DNA of 64,000 nucleotides from Allopusillimonas sp048270225 (GCA_048270225.1 JBLWTG010000006.1:186001-250000); one strand, 5' to 3'; shown: positions 17,705-26,806, counted from the first letter of the stretch. Notes: a model not told the origin generated them from the letters alone. Program-made: numbers and translations.

Positions 17705-19024
17705 TCAGGCAGCGACTGGCTGAGCCTGTCGTATCAAGCCGCCAGCCACGGTCAGGTGCGTGGCCTCGTCGATCAGGATGAATGCGCCTGAAGCCGCCAG
17801 CTCGTCGTAACTGTCCACGGCCAGTGCATCGCGTGTCTGGATGCGCACGCGGCCGATGTCGTTCATGGACAGGGTTTCGCCCTCGGCCGGCAGCTCTACC
17901 AGTTTCTGCATGTCGCGGCGGCTGATCACCTGTCCGATTTTCGCGCTGCTGGTGCGCGCACCGTGCTTGATCAGGTACTTGCGCGCCGGATTCAGCCGCT
18001 GGGTTCCCAACCAGCAAAGCTCCGCCTCGAACTGACGCGTCACTGCAGGCGGATGGGCAGCGTGGCTCAGCCAGTCGCCACGCGATACGTCGATGTCTTC
18101 ATTGAACACGACAGTCACGGGCACGCCGGCGGCAGCCTGCTCGACCTCGCCCTCAAAACTCAGCAACGCCTTGACGGTCGCCCGTGTGCCGGAGGGCTGG
18201 GCGATGACCTCATCACCTTTGCGCAGTGTGCCGCTGGCAATCTGCCCGGCATAACCCCGCAAGCCGTCCGCCTGACTGCCGTTGTGCCGTGCGACCCATT
18301 GCACCGAAAACCTCAAGGGACCCTGAGCCAGGTCCTCGTCCGCATCCAGCGTTTCCAGCAGGCCCAACAAGGTGGGCCCCTGGTACCAGGGGGTATGCGC
18401 GGAGGGCCTCACGATATTGTCGCCCAGCAAGGCCGACACCGGTATGGTGTGAAACTGCGCGATGCCAAGCTTGCTGGCAAGCTCCGTATAAGCACCCGCA
18501 ATGCGCTGGAATACCGTCTCGTCCCAATCCAGCAGGTCCAGCTTGTTCACTGCCAGAATAATATGGCGAACCCCAAGCAGGTGGGCGATGGTGCTGTGCC
18601 GGCGCGTCTGCACCAGCAACTGGCCGTCGCGGGCCTTGCTGGCATCAACAAGAATAATGGCTGCATGTGCGGTGGAGGCGCCCGTGACCATATTGCGCGT
18701 GTACTGCTCATGTCCCGGCGCATCGGCAACAATGAACTTTCGTTTGGGGGTCGCAAAGTAGCGGTAGGCAATGTCTATGGTGATACCCTGCTCCCGCTCG
18801 TCCTCCAGGCCATCGGTCAGCATGGCAAGATTCAGCTCGTTTTCCTGCACGCGATGAAAGCGTGATTGCTCCAGCGCACGCAACTGGTCCGTGAACACGG
18901 TCTTGCTGTCGAACAACAGGCGCCCGATCAGCGTGGACTTGCCGTCATCCACGGAACCGGCGGTAATAAAACGCAGCACACTGCGCTCATTGGTCTGGAT
19001 GAATTGTTCATTGATGGCGTTCAT
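17705..19024 (-). CDS. cysN: Sulfate adenylyltransferase subunit 1 (GTPase)
   Basis: A 439-residue EF-Tu-like GTPase subunit of ATP sulfurylase, which couples GTP hydrolysis to APS formation by CysD. GTP-binding motifs are AGSVDDGKSTLIG (P-loop), DAPGHEQY (G3) and NKLDL (G4). It is the standalone type with no fused APS kinase (CysC) at the C-terminus, and no cysC lies nearby. The start at 19024 (MNAINEQF) is placed by homology. It is the last gene of the cys operon, 73 bp after cysD. Confidence 0.95.
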   Translation of the reverse strand: MNAINEQFIQTNERSVLRFITAGSVDDGKSTLIGRLLFDSKTVFTDQLRALEQSRFHRVQENELNLAMLTDGLEDEREQGITIDIAYRYFATPKRKFIVADAPGHEQYTRNMVTGASTAHAAIILVDASKARDGQLLVQTRRHSTIAHLLGVRHIILAVNKLDLLDWDETVFQRIAGAYTELASKLGIAQFHTIPVSALLGDNIVRPSAHTPWYQGPTLLGLLETLDADEDLAQGPLRFSVQWVARHNGSQADGLRGYAGQIASGTLRKGDEVIAQPSGTRATVKALLSFEGEVEQAAAGVPVTVVFNEDIDVSRGDWLSHAAHPPAVTRQFEAELCWLGTQRLNPARKYLIKHGARTSSAKIGQVISRRDMQKLVELPAEGETLSMNDIGRVRIQTRDALAVDSYDELAASGAFILIDEATHLTVAGGLIRQAQPVAA

Positions 19025-19097
19025 GATTGATACTCGCTGTTGATACGCGGCGCGTGGCTGTGACCGGCCTGGAAGAAAGACTTGTTTACGTGGTGCA

Positions 19098-20015
19098 TCA
19101 GAAGTATCCGTTCTTTTTCCGGCGTTCCATGGACGCTTCTGACGTCTGGTCGTCCATGCGTGTTGCGCCGCGTTCGGTAATGGTTGTAATCGCTGTTTCG
19201 GTAATGATGTCAGCCGCGTTCGCGGCGACGGAGGCCACGGGACACGTGCACGAAATATCACCCACCGTACGAAATCGGACGGACAAAGACTGAACGGTCT
19301 CGTCATCAAGCGGCGGCGTCAGCGGTGTGACAGGCACCAGCAGGCCCTGTCTGCTCACCACATCACGCTGATGGGCGTAATAGATGGAAGGCAGCGCAAT
19401 GTTTTCCCGCTGGATGTATTGCCAGATGTCGAGCTCCGTCCAGTTTGAAATCGGAAACACCCGCATGTTCTCACCCGGATGCACGCGGGTGTTGTACAAG
19501 TTCCACAACTCGGGACGCTGTGCCTTGGGATCCCATTTGCCGAACTCGTCGCGGAAAGAAAAAATACGCTCCTTGGCGCGCGCTTTTTCTTCATCGCGGC
19601 GCGCGCCGCCGATGCAGGCATCAAAACCGAACTCCTCAATGGCCTCGAGCAGAGTCACGGCCTGTGCCGCATTGCGCGAATCGTTCTCGCGCCGCAAGAC
19701 CACTGTCCCGCGCTGGATCGAATCCTCGACATGACGCACGATCAGGGTTTCACCCAGCTCGGCGACGCGGCGGTCGCGAAACCCGATCACCTCGTCGAAA
19801 TTATGGCCGGTGTCGATATGCATCAGCGGAAAAGGAAATCGTGCGGGTCGGAAGGCTTTTTCTGCGAGACGCAGCAGTACGCAGGAGTCCTTGCCGCCCG
19901 AGAACAGCAGCACAGGCCGCTCAGACTCGGCGGCCAGTTCCCGCATGATGTAGATGGCTTCGGCTTCCAGCCAGTCCAGATGGCTGTCTATCTGCAGTGC
20001 GTGTGATGCGACCAT
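19098..20015 (-). CDS. cysD: Sulfate adenylyltransferase subunit 2
   Basis: A 305-residue catalytic subunit of ATP sulfurylase, which makes APS from sulfate and ATP. The N-type ATP-pyrophosphatase loop is LLFSGGKDSCVLLRLAEK. Further family signatures are IDTGHNFDEVIGFRD, RVFPISNWTELDIWQYI and the conserved C-terminus RMDDQTSEASMERRKKNGYF. The start at 20015 follows AGGAAAGG. It begins five bases after cysH ends and works as a complex with CysN. Confidence 0.96.
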   Translation of the reverse strand: MVASHALQIDSHLDWLEAEAIYIMRELAAESERPVLLFSGGKDSCVLLRLAEKAFRPARFPFPLMHIDTGHNFDEVIGFRDRRVAELGETLIVRHVEDSIQRGTVVLRRENDSRNAAQAVTLLEAIEEFGFDACIGGARRDEEKARAKERIFSFRDEFGKWDPKAQRPELWNLYNTRVHPGENMRVFPISNWTELDIWQYIQRENIALPSIYYAHQRDVVSRQGLLVPVTPLTPPLDDETVQSLSVRFRTVGDISCTCPVASVAANAADIITETAITTITERGATRMDDQTSEASMERRKKNGYF

Positions 20016-20020
20016 GATGC

Positions 20021-20731
20021 TTACCTTTCCTGTAATACAAAGACCCGGTTTTTCAGATTGCCGGTATGCAGACCGCACTCCTTGGAGTCGGCGTTCTCCC
20101 ACCACCACCGGCCTGCGCGCAGGTCCTCGCCCGGTTTGATCGCCCGGGTACAGGGCTCGCAGCCTATGGACGGGTAGCCCTGGTCGTGCAGTGGGTTATA
20201 GGGAATATCGAATTCGCGGATGGCGTGCCAGATGTCCTCATGACGCCACAAGGCCAGCGGGTTGTATTTCTGCAGGCCGAAGACTTCGTCATACTCCTGC
20301 TGCGCAAGCGCTGTACGCGTGGTGGACTGCTCGCGCCGCTGCCCGGTAATCCAGGCGCCCCGCCCGCTCAGGGCCCGCCGCAGCGGTACAACCTTGCGCA
20401 GGTTGCAACAGGCCTTGCGCTGTTCGATGCTTTCATAGAACGCGTAGGCGCCATGCGTCTGAACGAGTGTTTCCACCGCCTTGTCATCGGGTCGCCAGAC
20501 CTCGATATCGCGGCCGTAATGTGCGCGTATGGTATCGATCAGCCCCAGGGTTTCCGCATGCAGGCGTCCGGTATCCAGCGTGACGATGGCAATGGGTATG
20601 TCCTGGGACAATATGGCATGGGTGAGTACCATGTCTTCCGCAGCCAGCGATGATGCAAACGCAGCCTGCGGATAGTCGCGTGCTATCTGGCGCAGTTGTA
20701 CCAGCAGGGCCTGCCAATGTTCAGTAGCCAT
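20021..20731 (-). CDS. cysH: Phosphoadenylyl/adenylyl-sulfate reductase, APS-reductase type
   Basis: A 236-residue assimilatory reductase that converts activated sulfate to sulfite. It has the cysteine pairs of the iron-sulfur APS reductases, KACCNLRK and GCEPCTR, plus the catalytic C-terminal ECGLH. E. coli-type PAPS reductases lack the two pairs. With no cysC in the operon this favours direct APS reduction. The start at 20731 has AAGGAAGGAA upstream and overlaps the end of cysA by 11 bases. It is followed by cysD after five bases. Confidence 0.93.
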   Translation of the reverse strand: MATEHWQALLVQLRQIARDYPQAAFASSLAAEDMVLTHAILSQDIPIAIVTLDTGRLHAETLGLIDTIRAHYGRDIEVWRPDDKAVETLVQTHGAYAFYESIEQRKACCNLRKVVPLRRALSGRGAWITGQRREQSTTRTALAQQEYDEVFGLQKYNPLALWRHEDIWHAIREFDIPYNPLHDQGYPSIGCEPCTRAIKPGEDLRAGRWWWENADSKECGLHTGNLKNRVFVLQER

Positions 20732-21818
20732 ATTCCTTCCTTGTTCCGGCGACGGTTGCGGGAAAAATGCGGACTTGCCTGGGCAGCGCATACAGCGACT
20801 CGCCGATCTTCAGATCCAGCTCCCGGAACTGGTGCTCCGGCACCTGGGCCTCGATGATCTTGCCTGAGTCAAGCTGCGCCAGCTCGAGATAGGCGCTGGG
20901 CCCGGCAAGATAGGCGTGACTGAGACGAACCGCTATCCCCGCCCTGCCCTGCGCTGGCGCCTGGCGACCGACGTCCAGCTCGTGCGGCCGCACATAAGCG
21001 GTTGCCTGGATATCCTGTGCCCCCGCATACGAAGGCGATGCAAATGAAATACCCTCGGCGTGCAACACGCCTGCATCCAGACGGCCGCTGAACTGATTGA
21101 CGTCACCCAGAAACCCATAGACAAACGGTGTGGCCGGCGTTTCCCATACCTGTCTGGGCGTGCCCACCTGTTCAATCCTGCCGGCATTCATCAGCACGAT
21201 ACGGTCGGCGACTTCCAGCGCCTCTTCCTGATCGTGCGTCACGAAAACGCTGGCAACATTCAGGTCGTCATGCAGGCGCCGCAGCCAGCGCCGCAGCTCC
21301 TTCCTGACCTTGGCATCCAGTGCGCCAAAAGGTTCATCGAGCAGCAGCACGCGCGGTTCGACGGCCAGCGCGCGGGCCAGGGCAATGCGCTGGCGCTGTC
21401 CGCCGGACAACTGCGTGGGATAGCGGTCGGCCAGCCAGTCCAGCTGCACCAGCTGCAGCAGTTCATGCACCTTCTCACGGATCACCTGCTCGGTCGGACG
21501 CTGGGAACGCTTGCGCGCCCGCAATCCGAACGCCACGTTCTCGAATACTGTCATGTGCCGGAACAGGGCGTAATGCTGGAATACAAATCCGACCTGCCGC
21601 TTGCGCACGTCCACGTCGGTTGCATCCTCTCCAGAGAACAGCACCGACCCGGAGTCCGGACGCTCCAGCCCGGCGATGATGCGCAGCAGCGTTGTCTTGC
21701 CGCAACCTGACGGCCCCAGCAAGGCAACCAGCTCGCCCGTGCCTATATGCAGCGATACGTCGTCCAGGGCGCGAAAACTGCCGAAGGCGCGGGACAGGTT
21801 CTGGATTTCAATGCTCAT
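20721..21818 (-). CDS. cysA: Sulfate/thiosulfate ABC transporter ATP-binding protein
   Basis: A 365-residue ABC ATPase that powers sulfate import. Visible motifs are Walker A GPSGCGKTT, the Q-loop VFQHYALFRHMTV, signature LSGGQRQRIALARAL, Walker B VLLLDEPFGALD and the H-loop VFVTHDQEEALEVADR. A C-terminal TOBE-like regulatory domain follows (about residues 240-365). The start at 21818 (MSIEIQNLS) lies two bases after the cysW stop. An in-frame extension to 22073 overlaps cysW and is not used. Confidence 0.96.
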   Translation of the reverse strand: MSIEIQNLSRAFGSFRALDDVSLHIGTGELVALLGPSGCGKTTLLRIIAGLERPDSGSVLFSGEDATDVDVRKRQVGFVFQHYALFRHMTVFENVAFGLRARKRSQRPTEQVIREKVHELLQLVQLDWLADRYPTQLSGGQRQRIALARALAVEPRVLLLDEPFGALDAKVRKELRRWLRRLHDDLNVASVFVTHDQEEALEVADRIVLMNAGRIEQVGTPRQVWETPATPFVYGFLGDVNQFSGRLDAGVLHAEGISFASPSYAGAQDIQATAYVRPHELDVGRQAPAQGRAGIAVRLSHAYLAGPSAYLELAQLDSGKIIEAQVPEHQFRELDLKIGESLYALPRQVRIFPATVAGTRKEYGY

Positions 21819-21820
21819 GT

Positions 21821-22699
21821 CTATGCCGGCCTCAGGCCGCTCCTTGTACGCCACTCCACCCAGCTCTTGAGCGCCAGCGTGACCAGCGCCAGCAAGGCCA
21901 GCAGAGAGGCCACCGCAAACGCGGCGGAAAACATATATTCGTTGTAGAGAATCTCGATATGCAGCGTCATGGTGTTGGTCAGGCCGCGGATATGTCCCGA
22001 TACAACCGATACCGCACCGAATTCGCCCATGGCTCTGGCATTGCACAGAATCGCGCCATACAGCAGGCCCCACTTGATGTTGGGCAAGGTCACGCGGCGA
22101 AATATCGTCCAGCCGCCGGCGCCCAGCGTAAGGGCGGCATGCTCTTCGTCGCTGCCCTGCGCCTGCATCAATGGAATAAGCGATCGGGCCACAAAGGGAA
22201 ACGTCACAAACAGCGTGGCCAGAATAATTCCTGGCACGGCGTAGACTACGCTCAGACCGTGCTCGCCCAGCCAGTCGCCAAGCCAGCCATTGCGGCCGAA
22301 CAGAAGAATAAAGACCAGGCCCGCAACCACGGGCGAAACGGTAAAAGGCAGGTCGATCAGCGTCACCAGTATCTGCTTGCCGCGAAACTGGAACCGCGTG
22401 ACCGCCCAGGCAACGGCGACGCCGAACACCATATTGGCCGGCAGGGAGATGGCAGCGACAAGCAGTGTCAGGCGTATCGCCGCCCAGGCGTCGGGATCGA
22501 CGATGGCCTGCCAGTACAGCGCCACGCCACGCCGAAAAGCCTCGATGAAGACCAGCAGCAAGGGCGCAAGCAGAAAAACGGCCAGAAAACCCAGCGCCAG
22601 CAGGATCAGCAGGCGTCGCAGCCAGTGTGGTTCGGTCAGGTGCGAAGCCGAGGGATCGCGCACACCGCCAGGCCTGGGCGTTGTCGAATGTGCATGCAT
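21821..22699 (-). CDS. cysW: Sulfate ABC transporter permease CysW
   Basis: A 292-residue inner-membrane permease with about six hydrophobic segments. It has the ABC-permease EAA-type loop AALTLGAGGWTIFRRVTLPNI, which contacts CysA, and the family segment RAMGEFGAVSVVSG. It forms a heterodimer with CysT for sulfate and thiosulfate uptake. Its ATG overlaps the cysT stop by one base (TGATG), and its stop is two bases before cysA. Confidence 0.95.
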   Translation of the reverse strand: MHAHSTTPRPGGVRDPSASHLTEPHWLRRLLILLALGFLAVFLLAPLLLVFIEAFRRGVALYWQAIVDPDAWAAIRLTLLVAAISLPANMVFGVAVAWAVTRFQFRGKQILVTLIDLPFTVSPVVAGLVFILLFGRNGWLGDWLGEHGLSVVYAVPGIILATLFVTFPFVARSLIPLMQAQGSDEEHAALTLGAGGWTIFRRVTLPNIKWGLLYGAILCNARAMGEFGAVSVVSGHIRGLTNTMTLHIEILYNEYMFSAAFAVASLLALLALVTLALKSWVEWRTRSGLRPA

Positions 22700-23628
22700 C
22701 AGCCTCTCCCTGCGCTACGGCGGCCTTGCCACCACTGAAGTCCGTTGATGAGCAGCAGCAATGCGAACGAAAAGACCAGCATGACCGTGGCGATGGCAGC
22801 AGCGCCTGCGTAATCGAACTGCTCCAGCTTGGAAATGATCAGCAGCGGGGTAATCTCCGACACCATGGGCCGGTTGCCCGCGATGAATATCACCGAGCCA
22901 TACTCTCCGATCGCCCTGGCGAAGGCCAGTGCAAAACCGGTGAGCAGCGCAGGAAACACGGCAGGCAGCAGTATCTTCCAGAATATCCACAGGCGGCTGG
23001 CGCCCAGACTGGCTGCGGCCTCTTCCAGCTCCTGCTCGATATCTTCGAGCACCGGCTGCACCGTACGCACAACAAAAGGCATGCCGATAAAGATCAATGC
23101 AATAACGATGCCCGCAGGCGTATAGGCAATCTTCCACCCGAACCATTGCTCCAGCGGATGACCCAGCCAGCCATTGGAGGCATACAGCGTGGTCAGCGCA
23201 ATTCCGGCGACCGCCGTGGGCAGTGCAAACGGCAGATCGATCAGCGCATCAACCAGGCGGCGCCCCGGAAAGCGATAGCGCACCAAGACCCAGGCAACCG
23301 CAAATCCAAACACGGCGTTGATCAACGCCGCTGCCAGTGAGGCGCCAAAGGTCAGGCGGTAGGACGCCAGCACGCGCGGTGCGGTGACGGTAGCCCAGAA
23401 TGCATCCCAGCCGAGCGCCAGGGATTTGAGCGGAAGCGTAGCCAGCGGCAACAGCACCAGGATGCCGAGATACAGCATCGAGTAACCCATGGTCAGCCCG
23501 AAACCGGGCAACACACCGGCTCGCCTGCCCACAGGCCGGCGCGCGGCGGGCGCCGGGGCGCCGGTCGTTAGCGCCAGGCTCGCGCCCTCCGAGGACGCGG
23601 CGGCAAGTGTCATGCGCGATGGCTTCAT
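22699..23628 (-). CDS. cysT: Sulfate ABC transporter permease CysT
   Basis: A 309-residue permease of the CysT (CysU) type with six predicted membrane segments. The EAA loop is EAAASLGASRLWIFWKILLP, followed by ARAIGEYGSVIFIAGN. About 30 extra N-terminal residues, rich in Ala, Gly and Arg, precede the first helix. The start at 23628 overlaps the binding-protein stop as ATGA. It pairs with CysW in the membrane. Confidence 0.95.
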   Translation of the reverse strand: MKPSRMTLAAASSEGASLALTTGAPAPAARRPVGRRAGVLPGFGLTMGYSMLYLGILVLLPLATLPLKSLALGWDAFWATVTAPRVLASYRLTFGASLAAALINAVFGFAVAWVLVRYRFPGRRLVDALIDLPFALPTAVAGIALTTLYASNGWLGHPLEQWFGWKIAYTPAGIVIALIFIGMPFVVRTVQPVLEDIEQELEEAAASLGASRLWIFWKILLPAVFPALLTGFALAFARAIGEYGSVIFIAGNRPMVSEITPLLIISKLEQFDYAGAAAIATVMLVFSFALLLLINGLQWWQGRRSAGRG

Positions 23629-24644
23629 TGAGGTTGATAGATCTGGTCGAAGGTGCCGCCATCCGCAAAGTGCGTCTTCTGCGCCTTGCGCCAGCCACCG
23701 AATACCTGGTCTATCGTTACCAGCCGCAGCGCAGGAAACTTGTCGCGATATTTTTCCGCAACCGTCTTGTCGATGGGACGATAGTAATTCTGCGCGATGA
23801 TTTCCTGCGCCTGCGGGGTATACAGAAACTTCAGATAGGCCTCGGCGGCCTTGCGGTGCCCGTTGCGATCCACATTCTTGTCGACTACGGCCACCGGCGG
23901 CTCGGCCTGGATGGACAGCGAGGGCACGACAATATCGAACTTATCCGGCCCCAGTTCGTTGAGCGCCAGAAAAGCCTCGTTTTCCCAGGCCAGCAGCACA
24001 TCACCCTGCCCCCGCTCGACGAAGGTTGTCGTGGCGCCGCGCGCGCCGGTATCCAGAATAGGGACATGCTGGTAGAGCTTGCGGACGAAGTCGCGCGCAC
24101 GGGCCTGGTCGCCGCCGCTGCGGTCCAGTTCGTAGGCCCAGGCGGCAAGGTAGTTCCAGCGCGCGCCGCCCGACGTCTTGGGATTGGGTGTAATGACCTG
24201 CACGCCATCCTTGATCAGGTCATTCCAGTCTTTAATATGCTTGGGATTGCCCTTGCGCACCAGGAAAACAATAGTCGACTTATAGGGTGCGCTGTTGTCT
24301 GGCAGACGTGTCTGCCAGTCGCCGGCCACCAGGCCAGCGTCGGCGATCGCATCGATATCGTAGGCCAGCGCCAGCGTAACCACATCGGCGTTCAGTCCAT
24401 CGATGACACCGCGCGCCTGGCGTCCCGAACCGCCGTGCGACTGTCGCACCTGCAGCGCGACGCCCGTGGCCTCCTGGTAGGATGCGATGAATTTCTCGTT
24501 GATGGCCCGATAGAGTTCTCGCGTGGGATCATAGGAAACGTTCAGCAGCGTCAGTGCATCCTGGGCCTGAGCCGGGCTGGCCGGCACCATGAAGGCAGCG
24601 CTGGCAAGCAACGCTGCGGTAAAAAAACCAACCCTCTTGAACAT
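23625..24644 (-). CDS. sbp: Periplasmic sulfate-binding protein
   Basis: A 339-residue periplasmic protein with a Sec signal peptide (residues 1 to about 28, ending AQA). The mature protein begins DALTLLNVSYDPTRELY, and it carries the sulfate-site segments SHGGSGRQAR and NPKTSGGARW. It delivers sulfate to CysTWA. The ATG at 24644 has GGAG six bases upstream. It is the first gene of the seven-gene operon, so the operon promoter should lie in 24645-24859. Sbp and CysP are hard to tell apart by eye. Confidence 0.93.
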   Translation of the reverse strand: MFKRVGFFTAALLASAAFMVPASPAQAQDALTLLNVSYDPTRELYRAINEKFIASYQEATGVALQVRQSHGGSGRQARGVIDGLNADVVTLALAYDIDAIADAGLVAGDWQTRLPDNSAPYKSTIVFLVRKGNPKHIKDWNDLIKDGVQVITPNPKTSGGARWNYLAAWAYELDRSGGDQARARDFVRKLYQHVPILDTGARGATTTFVERGQGDVLLAWENEAFLALNELGPDKFDIVVPSLSIQAEPPVAVVDKNVDRNGHRKAAEAYLKFLYTPQAQEIIAQNYYRPIDKTVAEKYRDKFPALRLVTIDQVFGGWRKAQKTHFADGGTFDQIYQPQ

Positions 24645-24720
24645 GATGACTCCGGCTTTCTGCAATGAGTCACCATCTTGCCTACCGCAGCGTCGAAACG
24701 GAACTACTCGTTTTTCGATT

Positions 24721-24743
24721 GCTTATGTCCGTTCGACATATGC
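24721..24743. promoter_or_regulatory. Inverted repeat, candidate operator for the cys operon
   Basis: A perfect dyad, TATGTC-CGTTC-GACATA (24724-24740), flanked by a further matching GC/GC pair after one mismatch. It lies 80 bp upstream of the sulfate-binding-protein start and about 120 bp upstream of the divergent hdeD. Size and T-N11-A form fit a LysR-type site such as CysB, but it is not an established CysB consensus; the assignment is inference. Confidence 0.4.
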
Positions 24744-24859
24744 GCCACGGCGCCCGGCTTCGGATAGAATGAAAGCGGTCACCTCATCGTCGCCTCAGGG
24801 CAGGAGCGCCCATGGCGGCCGCAGCGTTCTGGTTTGTGGTTTGATACAGGAGCATAGCC

Positions 24860-25441
24860 TTGAATCATCCTTCCGTTCCGTCCTCCCGTTCCGACAACAT
24901 CGCTTCCACCCTGTCCCTGCTCGGCGCGCATTGGGGCTGGTTTATCGCCCTAGGCATTATTCTCCTCGTGCTGGGTCTGGTGGCCTCGGTGCATGTCCTG
25001 ACCGCAACACTGGTCAGCGTGCTGTACGTAGGCATGCTGATGTTCGTCGGCGGCATACTCGAGCTGATCCATGCCTGGCGCTTCAAACTCTGGAGCGGTT
25101 TTCTGTTCTGGAGTATTGCCGGCGTGCTCTATGCTGGCGCAGGCATGCTGGCCATCATCAACCCCGCGTTCGGCGCACGCGCCCTCACGCTGCTGCTGGG
25201 CGCCGTGCTCATTGCATCGGGTGCACTGCGTCTGTGGATATGGTTCAACAATCGGGCCCAGCGACATTGGCAATGGCTGGCGCTGTCCGGCGTCGTCACG
25301 TTGCTGGCGGGCATGGTGATTGCCGCTGGCTGGCCAGGCAACAGCCTATGGGTGCTTGGGCTGATACTTGCCATCGACCTGCTGTTCCAGGGCTGGACGC
25401 TGTTGTTCCTGGGTCTGGCGCTGCGTCGCCTCAGTCCATAG
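24860..25441 (+). CDS. hdeD: HdeD-family membrane protein
   Basis: A 193-residue inner-membrane protein with six hydrophobic helices arranged as a repeated pair of three (for example FIALGIILLVLGLVASV and VLGLILAIDLLFQGW), the layout of the HdeD/DUF308 acid-resistance family. It starts at a TTG at 24860 with AGGAG eight bases upstream; no ATG or GTG is suitably placed. It lies 40 bp before cbpA on the same strand. In E. coli HdeD supports acid resistance at high cell density; the biochemical role is unknown. Confidence 0.82.
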   Translation: MNHPSVPSSRSDNIASTLSLLGAHWGWFIALGIILLVLGLVASVHVLTATLVSVLYVGMLMFVGGILELIHAWRFKLWSGFLFWSIAGVLYAGAGMLAIINPAFGARALTLLLGAVLIASGALRLWIWFNNRAQRHWQWLALSGVVTLLAGMVIAAGWPGNSLWVLGLILAIDLLFQGWTLLFLGLALRRLSP

Positions 25442-25481
25442 AAATATCATTTCCCGTAGTGTGGCATGTTCAGGAGTTTCG

Positions 25482-26420
25482 ATGAAATACGTCGATTATT
25501 ACAAGGTTCTCGGTGTGGACCGCAACGCGTCTCAGGCCGACATCAAAAAGGCCTATCGCGGGCTCGCCCATAAGTATCATCCCGACGTCTCCAAGGAAGC
25601 AGGCGCAGAAGAAAAATTCAAACAGGTCGCCGAGGCCTACGCCACCCTGAAAGACGAAGAAAAACGCAAGGCCTATGACACGCTGGGCCAGCACCCCCAG
25701 GGCGAGGAATTCGTACCGCCACATGCGTGGCAGCAGAATGTATACGGCGATGCGGGCGATTTTTCCGATGTAGACCTGGCCGACCTCATGGCTGCCTTTG
25801 CCGCGGCCGGCCGTGAAGGCCGGCCGCATGCCGCGCGCACCATGCCGGGCGAAGACCTGGAAATGAACATGCCGGTCACGCTGGAGCAGATATTCAGTGG
25901 CGCGACCACCGAGTTCACGGTCGCCCTGCCTGAATACGACGAGCGCGGCATGCTGCGCCGCGTGCCGCGCACATTCAGTGTGCGCATTCCCAAGGGCGCG
26001 AGCAACGGTCAACGGTTGCGCATGCCGGGAAAAGGCGGCGCGGGCATGAACGGCGGCAGGCCCGGCGATCTCTATCTGGTCATGACGCTGCAGCCCCACA
26101 AGCTGTACCGCGTCGATGGCCGTGACTTATATATCGATCTGCCACTCTCCCCCTGGGAGGCCGCGCTGGGCGCCAGTGTGCAAGTGCCCACGCCTGCGGG
26201 CCGCGTCGAGCTCAGCGTTCCGGCCGGCACCACTTCGGAACGCAAATTGCGTCTATCAGGGCGCGGCCTGCCCGCAAGCCAGGGGCAGGCCGGAAATCTG
26301 TACGCCATCGCGCGCATTGATATTCCCACGACGCTCACCGATGACGAACGTGAGCTCTTCGAGAAACTGGCGGCGCAATCCCGCTACGACCCTCGTGCTC
26401 AACTTTATGCTGGAGCCTGA
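25482..26420 (+). CDS. cbpA: DnaJ-type co-chaperone CbpA
   Basis: A 312-residue class II J-protein. The J domain (residues 1-70) has DYYKVLGVDRNAS and the HPD tripeptide in YHPDVSKEAG. A linker region follows, then two beta-rich C-terminal substrate-binding domains (LEMNMPVTLEQIFSGAT, VRIPKGASNGQRLRMPG). There is no zinc-finger domain, which separates it from DnaJ. It stimulates DnaK ATPase under stress. The ATG at 25482 has AGGAG upstream. The modulator gene cbpM follows after two bases. Confidence 0.93.
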   Translation: MKYVDYYKVLGVDRNASQADIKKAYRGLAHKYHPDVSKEAGAEEKFKQVAEAYATLKDEEKRKAYDTLGQHPQGEEFVPPHAWQQNVYGDAGDFSDVDLADLMAAFAAAGREGRPHAARTMPGEDLEMNMPVTLEQIFSGATTEFTVALPEYDERGMLRRVPRTFSVRIPKGASNGQRLRMPGKGGAGMNGGRPGDLYLVMTLQPHKLYRVDGRDLYIDLPLSPWEAALGASVQVPTPAGRVELSVPAGTTSERKLRLSGRGLPASQGQAGNLYAIARIDIPTTLTDDERELFEKLAAQSRYDPRAQLYAGA

Positions 26421-26422
26421 TC

Positions 26423-26755
26423 ATGACCGTGCATATAACTGAAACCGTATGGCTGAATGCCTCGGACATCTGCTCGCTGGAGCATATCGTCGAAGTGTCA
26501 GGCCTGAGCCAGCAAGATGTGCTGGACCTCGTCGACACCGGCATCCTGCCGCCATCGAACGAAGACCCGCACAACTATTTCTTTCATACCGACTGCGTGG
26601 TGCTGGCACGCCGGGCACGCCGCCTGCGTGACGATTTCGAGCTAGACAGGCAGGGGCTGGCCCTGGCCATGCGCTTACTGCACCGGATGGATGAACTCGA
26701 AGCCGAACTTCAGGCACTGCGCGCCAGGCAGCTGCGCAGCCGCGCACAGCCCTGA
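26423..26755 (+). CDS. cbpM: Chaperone modulator CbpM
   Basis: A 110-residue protein whose N-terminal half resembles a MerR-type DNA-binding fold (LNASDICSLEHIVEVSGLSQQDVLDLVDTGIL in spirit) and whose C-terminal half is a helical segment (LALAMRLLHRMDELEAEL). CbpM binds the J domain of CbpA and blocks its interaction with DnaK. The immediate position after cbpA is the standard arrangement. The sequence similarity is moderate, and the context makes the call secure. Confidence 0.85.
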   Translation: MTVHITETVWLNASDICSLEHIVEVSGLSQQDVLDLVDTGILPPSNEDPHNYFFHTDCVVLARRARRLRDDFELDRQGLALAMRLLHRMDELEAELQALRARQLRSRAQP

Positions 26756-26792
26756 GCCCGGGTTCCGTCACCCGCACATTATCCCCACCGGT

Positions 26793-26806
26793 TTGAGGTG
26801 TATCAA
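26793..26806. promoter_or_regulatory. FNR/ANR-like box upstream of azurin
   Basis: TTGAG-GTGT-ATCAA differs from the FNR/ANR consensus TTGAT-N4-ATCAA at one base. It is about 99 bp before the azurin start, which leaves room for a promoter with the box near -41. ANR control of azurin is known in Pseudomonas; here it is inference. A 10-bp direct repeat, GGTTTGAGGT, occurs at 26790 and 26839. Confidence 0.5.
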
